Shown here piece by piece: positions 60,784 to 64,000 of a DNA stretch of 64,000 bases. Position 1 is the first letter of the stretch. Each line of letters starts with the position of its first letter. The DNA comes from Paenibacillus sp. Root444D2 (GTDB taxonomy: Bacteria > Bacillota > Bacilli > Paenibacillales > NBRC-103111): contig NZ_LMEO01000045.1 of the NCBI RefSeq assembly GCF_001426375.1, forward strand, positions 679,172 through 743,171. Direction: 5' to 3'. The notes under the pieces are model-generated. The model did not search any database. It saw only the letters and a program-made list of their open reading frames with translations, and was not told where the DNA came from. The position numbers and the translations under genes were made by a program.

Positions 60784-60855
60784 CGACATTCCCTCCTAGG
60801 AAGTAAAGCGGAGAAGACCCTGAGTCTCCCCCACTCTACTACATGTTCTATTTTC

Positions 60856-62538
60856 TTATTTGCTGCCCCAATTCTGAATACGCCAGTTAATTTGTTCATT
60901 AATACGATCTTCGTAGGCTTTGAAATTGCTTTTGGAAATCTGTTCCACATATTCCTTCCATACACCTTCAAAGTCATCCGGTTTGGCCATAATAGCTTTC
61001 GGCAAATATTTTATGGCAAGGTCGTTCAGCTTCGTATTGGCCACTTTGGCTGGTGAACCATCCACCAGATCAATGCTCCACGCTGGGTAGTATACGGGAT
61101 TTTCTACAGGTGATTTGAAGAACTCTGCCCATGTCTTATGGTTGTATGCCTTCAGCACTTCCTGATCCTGCGGCTTCAAGCTGTCAAAGAATTCCTGTGG
61201 CTGTGATCCCGGATCTGTTGCATTTCCGTCACTATACGTCCCTTGCATCTTAGGCAGGCCACCAAAGAACCCATCCGCTTTATTCGCTAGCTTCCATGTA
61301 TTATCGTCTGCTTTCGCGCGCTGTTCAGGCGTACGGTAGAACTTGCCATCCTTTACCTCATAATCCTCGCCTTGAATACCCCATTGGAGTGTCTTCTGCC
61401 AATCTTCGGTCATTAGTGAGTCAAGGAATTTGATGATTTGAACCGGATCCTTGGCTTTCGTCGAAATCCCGAATCCGCGGTTGATGTTCAAAACTGGACG
61501 GTCACGATAGTACTCTTTGGCACCTGGATATAAGAGCGGGAACCCTACGTATGTGCTGCCGAATTTACCTTGTGATTTCAAAGAATTTTCTCCATCGCCA
61601 AAGTTCCAGTGCTGGTCGAACATCCCAATGACGCGGCCACTGGCAATTTTAGCTAAGTACTGATCGTAGTTCTGTACCAGTGCCTCTCTATCCATCAAGC
61701 CTTGCGCATTGATCTCATTCAGCTTCTTGTAATAGGTCTTGGCAATATCCTTGTCCGCAAAAATTTGCGCTTTCCCGTTTTCGACGATAACACCACCGTC
61801 ATTTGGGTGACCAGCTAAATGCTCAGGCGGATTAAGCAGCGGGAAGTTTCTCCAGTCGAAGCTCAACGTCTCAAACCCGATCATATCTGGATGTTTCGCT
61901 TTATATTTCGCAATGATATCGAAATAATCGTCCAACGTTTTAGGAGTTGGATAACCCAATTCCTTCAGGACATCCTTTTGCAGGTAAAAGCCAGGTCCTT
62001 CATACGTAGTATCGTTAACTTGACCACTGAATACACCGTAAGCTGGCAGAACATAAAGGTGACCGCTTGCAGGATCCTTGGCCTGATTCAACACGGAGGC
62101 ATAGTGCTTTTTCAGATTCGGTGCGTACTTGTCAATCAGGTCCTCGAGGGGAATAAAAGCACCGGCCGCAATTAGTTTATCATCCCCGGACATAATATCC
62201 GCATAATCACCGCCGGCAATCATAACGCCCATCTTCTGCTGCAGGTCACCGACCAGAAACTCCATTTTTAGGCTAACGCCAGTTTTATCTTTAATCATCT
62301 TGTAGATCTTGTTGTCAGGAGTCGGCTGTTGGCCAGGGCCACCAATGAACACAGATAATGTAACTGGCTTGATCGCGTCGTTTTTCGTTGCTGCCGGACT
62401 TGTCTGACTACCGCTAGGTGATGCGGTGCTATTCGCAGCATCACCATCCTTCGAGTTGCTGCAGGCTGATAGTGTCAGTCCTAGTGCCAGAACGGGTACC
62501 AATGCTGCTAAAGCGTGCCGTTTTACTTGTTTAACCAT
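60856..62538 (-). CDS. Sugar-binding lipoprotein of ABC transporter 4
   Basis: A 560-residue extracellular solute-binding protein. The lipobox is LTLSAC with C26 lipidated; a Thr/Ser/Pro-rich linker leads to IKPVTLSVFIGGPGQQPTPD. GGGAGG lies eight bases before the ATG. Unlike transporters 1-3, the binding protein is the first gene of its operon here, directly behind a well-formed promoter overlapped by a cre-like site. The neighbouring two-component genes and the xylanases further downstream suggest a xylan-derived ligand, such as aldouronate, but this is inference. Confidence 0.9.
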   Translation of the reverse strand: MVKQVKRHALAALVPVLALGLTLSACSNSKDGDAANSTASPSGSQTSPAATKNDAIKPVTLSVFIGGPGQQPTPDNKIYKMIKDKTGVSLKMEFLVGDLQQKMGVMIAGGDYADIMSGDDKLIAAGAFIPLEDLIDKYAPNLKKHYASVLNQAKDPASGHLYVLPAYGVFSGQVNDTTYEGPGFYLQKDVLKELGYPTPKTLDDYFDIIAKYKAKHPDMIGFETLSFDWRNFPLLNPPEHLAGHPNDGGVIVENGKAQIFADKDIAKTYYKKLNEINAQGLMDREALVQNYDQYLAKIASGRVIGMFDQHWNFGDGENSLKSQGKFGSTYVGFPLLYPGAKEYYRDRPVLNINRGFGISTKAKDPVQIIKFLDSLMTEDWQKTLQWGIQGEDYEVKDGKFYRTPEQRAKADDNTWKLANKADGFFGGLPKMQGTYSDGNATDPGSQPQEFFDSLKPQDQEVLKAYNHKTWAEFFKSPVENPVYYPAWSIDLVDGSPAKVANTKLNDLAIKYLPKAIMAKPDDFEGVWKEYVEQISKSNFKAYEDRINEQINWRIQNWGSK

Positions 62539-62614
62539 TTTCTAGTCCTCCCTTATTGTCTCCATGAAGATGCATGATCCTTTTAGGCCAAACACTTATT
62601 TACTTACACTATTT

Positions 62615-62642
62615 ATTATACCTCTCAAGAATACGCTTACAA
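62615..62642 (-). promoter_or_regulatory. Promoter of ABC transporter 4 with an overlapping cre-like site
   Basis: On the minus strand, TTGTAA (62637-62642), 16 bases, TATAAT (62615-62620), about 75 bases upstream of the binding-protein ATG. TGTAAGCGTATTCT (62628-62641) overlaps the -35 box and fits 12 of 14 cre positions, so CcpA could compete with polymerase. Confidence 0.6.
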
Positions 62643-62805
62643 TTCACAGAATATAGGTCTTACCCCTACGAATTACAGTCATGTAAATCTAATGTTCGAC
62701 TAAATAAGTCAACCCATCTACGGCTGTTTACTTCAAGCAAGGTTGTCCTTCCGCACCTAAACAAGGATCCGCCTCCACACATTTTGAGCCTATTTAAATC
62801 AGTCG

Positions 62806-63159
62806 TCAAGAAGCTTTTCCTTTCTTACCCGTTCCATTACATTCTGGGCAAAAGAACTTCGGTTCCTCACCGTCCTCATCTCCCCATGTACATTCATACA
62901 CAATGAAATCAGGAACCTGGTCTATGCACCCACATTCTAGACTCACATAATCAATAAAAACTTTTGGATCATTCATTCCGAGCCAATCTTCTAGCGTACC
63001 TTTCATCCTTTTGGCTCGCTCATCCAGCAGCTTCTGCTCTTTATTTTTTTGTCTTTCATAAGCTTGCATTCCCCATTTTTTCTCAAGTTCTCGTTCCCGC
63101 TCTTCGTCATAATAATATATTCGCCCGTAATCTGCATGCCAAATAACCACAAGATGCAT
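62806..63159 (-). CDS. Small conserved-looking hypothetical protein with a C-terminal CxxC
   Basis: A 117-residue acidic and basic-mixed protein of unknown function. The front is charged and helical (DEERERELEKKWGMQAYERQ, ERAKRMKGTLEDWLGM). The end carries LECGCIDQ and FFCPECNGTGKKGKAS, resembling one half of a zinc ribbon or a DnaJ-type CxxCxGxG repeat, and may bind zinc. The start is uncertain: ATG 63159 lies directly against AAAGG, while GTG 63150 has better spacing. It lies upstream of transporter 4 in the same direction but 270 bases away and is probably unrelated to it. DNA just upstream is IS630 debris. Confidence 0.55.
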   Translation of the reverse strand: MHLVVIWHADYGRIYYYDEERERELEKKWGMQAYERQKNKEQKLLDERAKRMKGTLEDWLGMNDPKVFIDYVSLECGCIDQVPDFIVYECTWGDEDGEEPKFFCPECNGTGKKGKAS

Positions 63160-63197
63160 CCTTTGCTTGCAACAAGGTCACCCCAGGGGGGCGCTGT

Positions 63198-63520
63198 CAG
63201 GACCCTGAAAAGCAGGAATTGTTCAAACAAGCATTTGAAGCAGTTAAAAAAATTGATCCAACGCGAATTGATCGAATCTTGTTCCAAGATGAGTCGATGA
63301 TTCGTGACAATCAGGCGCTAGCTCATACCTGGTTTCCTAAAGGACAGCAAAAGAAAATCCCCACATTCGGCAAGCATCGAGGCGTAAAACTGATCGGTAT
63401 ACTTGATTATGAAAGCGGCGAAGTGTTTTGTATAGTAGAGGAACAGTATGATGCCGGTGTGTTTCTGCGCTTCCTGGAACAAGCTGTTGATCGCTATCCT
63501 GGAGAAAAGATTGTTATTAA
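63198..63520 (+). pseudogene. Fragment of an IS630-family transposase
   Basis: The plus strand reads DPEKQELFKQAFEAVKKIDP, ILFQDESMIRDNQALAHTWF and KGQQKKIPTFGKHRGVKLIG, then VFCIVEEQYDAGVFLRFLEQ and YPGEKIVI. These are IS630/Tc1-like transposase sequences; FQDES holds the first catalytic Asp. The N-terminal helix-turn-helix domain is absent before about 63198, and the second Asp-containing motif is missing because sequence changes to an antisense CBM9 fragment at about 63520. It is inactive. No inverted repeats were found. Confidence 0.8.
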
Positions 63521-63524
63521 TACT

Positions 63525-63775
63525 TGCAAAGACGTCATAACCCGCAGTCTGACCACCTGCGTCGTAGACTACGCTCGTGACGGTGTCGAAGGTCGATCCG
63601 CTTGAACGATGGTCGACGGTTCTCTCATTTGCGAAGTTGACGCGATACTGGCCGTCGTCGTTCGATTGTGATCCTGATCCACGAAAATCTCAATGGAATC
63701 TTGTTCCCAAGGGTTTTGCGAATCTGCTGCTCCAAGATAAGTTGCGCTTAAAGTTTCTGAAATCGGAGAAAAAAG
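63525..63775 (-). pseudogene. Fragment of a CBM9 module from a second surface xylanase
   Basis: The minus strand reads ADSQNPWEQDSIEIFVDQD, then, after a likely frameshift near 63665, DDGQYRVNFANERT, FDTVTSVVYDAGG and QTAGYDVFASI. The first and second pieces parallel the second CBM9 module of the surface xylanase (NPWEQDSIEIFVDQNNGK, DDGQYRINFKNVKT) but differ enough to come from another gene. Both ends break off, the left one into the IS630 fragment. It is a remnant of a second CBM9-bearing enzyme. Confidence 0.75.
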
Positions 63776-64000
63776 AGAACATCGTGAGCGTTTCCGCTCA
63801 CCTCGGATTGATTGGTGGGTTTTGGTGCAACTATTGAAACTATAAAAAGATAGCCGTCTTATTGTTGGTTGACTATGCTGTCAAACCAAACAATTTTTTG
63901 ACTAATTCAACTGCAGAGAGGACAGACGAATGATTGCATTCGACCTGTCCTTTCCTTATCATGTGCATGACTTCGATTCCCGCGATAGTTTTTTCGGCAG
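63776..64000. other. Right-edge non-coding DNA with two hairpins
   Basis: GTGAGCG-n4-CGCTCAC at 63784-63801 is a small perfect hairpin. AGGACAG (63919-63925) with CTGTCCT (63945-63951), enclosing CGAATG/CATTCG, forms a longer stem followed by TTT, a probable terminator of either strand. No gene was recognised up to the window end. Confidence 0.5.

Overview
The window reads as chromosomal DNA of a Paenibacillus-type member of the Paenibacillaceae. The evidence is moderate GC, strong GGAGG ribosome binding sites, four LplB/YtcP-type sugar ABC transporters with lipoprotein binding proteins, YesM/YesN-type two-component systems, and a large SLH-anchored GH10 xylanase of the kind known from xylan-degrading Paenibacillus. 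Almost every gene lies on the minus strand. No rRNA, tRNA or CRISPR array was seen. The whole window is a carbohydrate-utilisation island.

Layout. 1-2.7 kb: 5' part of a sensor kinase running off the left edge, a 5'-truncated nucleotidyltransferase relic and a choline-kinase-like protein. 2.8-11.6 kb: a sucrose or fructo-oligosaccharide operon (two permeases, binding protein, cytoplasmic GH32, ROK fructokinase, Gfo/Idh oxidoreductase) with a divergent LacI regulator. 11.7-13.9 kb: sugar O-acetyltransferase, MFS transporter and the 3' stump of a ROK regulator. 13.9-19.5 kb: a secreted protein of about 1845 residues with an unassigned N-terminal module, two LamG domains, Ig-like domains and a FIMAH-like tail. 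19.5-20.8 kb: decayed DNA holding an IS6-type transposase relic and an internally deleted GH2 beta-galactosidase. 20.9-24.7 kb: ABC transporter 2. 25.1-31.1 kb: a GH95/cellulase deletion scar, then GH3, a phosphotransferase and GH43. 31.4-37.7 kb: GH5-ricin, SGNH esterase, GH42 and GH5-X2-CBM46. 38.2-45.5 kb: ABC transporter 3 with a kinase and a regulator. 46-52.6 kb: esterase, cell-surface xylanase and cytoplasmic GH10. 52.6-53.9 kb: a repeat-rich non-coding stretch. 53.9-62.5 kb: ABC transporter 4 with a regulator-kinase-regulator set. 62.8-64 kb: a small zinc-ribbon-like protein, an IS630 fragment and a CBM9 fragment.

How the parts fit. The secreted enzymes (both GH5 proteins, the SLH xylanase and probably the giant protein) would cut xylan or beta-glucan outside the cell. 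The ABC systems would import the oligosaccharides. Enzymes without signal peptides (GH10, GH43, GH3, GH42, GH32) would finish hydrolysis inside. Two full and several near matches to the CcpA cre consensus lie upstream of these units, which suggests carbon catabolite control.

The island is also visibly eroding. At least seven truncated or fused relics sit between intact operons, several ending at sharp junctions. The most unusual non-coding structures are a 51-bp tandem array whose units each carry a hairpin, a cluster of TTGTTGTA/TACAACAA dyads beside it, a (CT)19 tract abutting the ribosome binding site of a permease with no obvious start codon, and a duplicated terminator-like element flanking the esterase gene.
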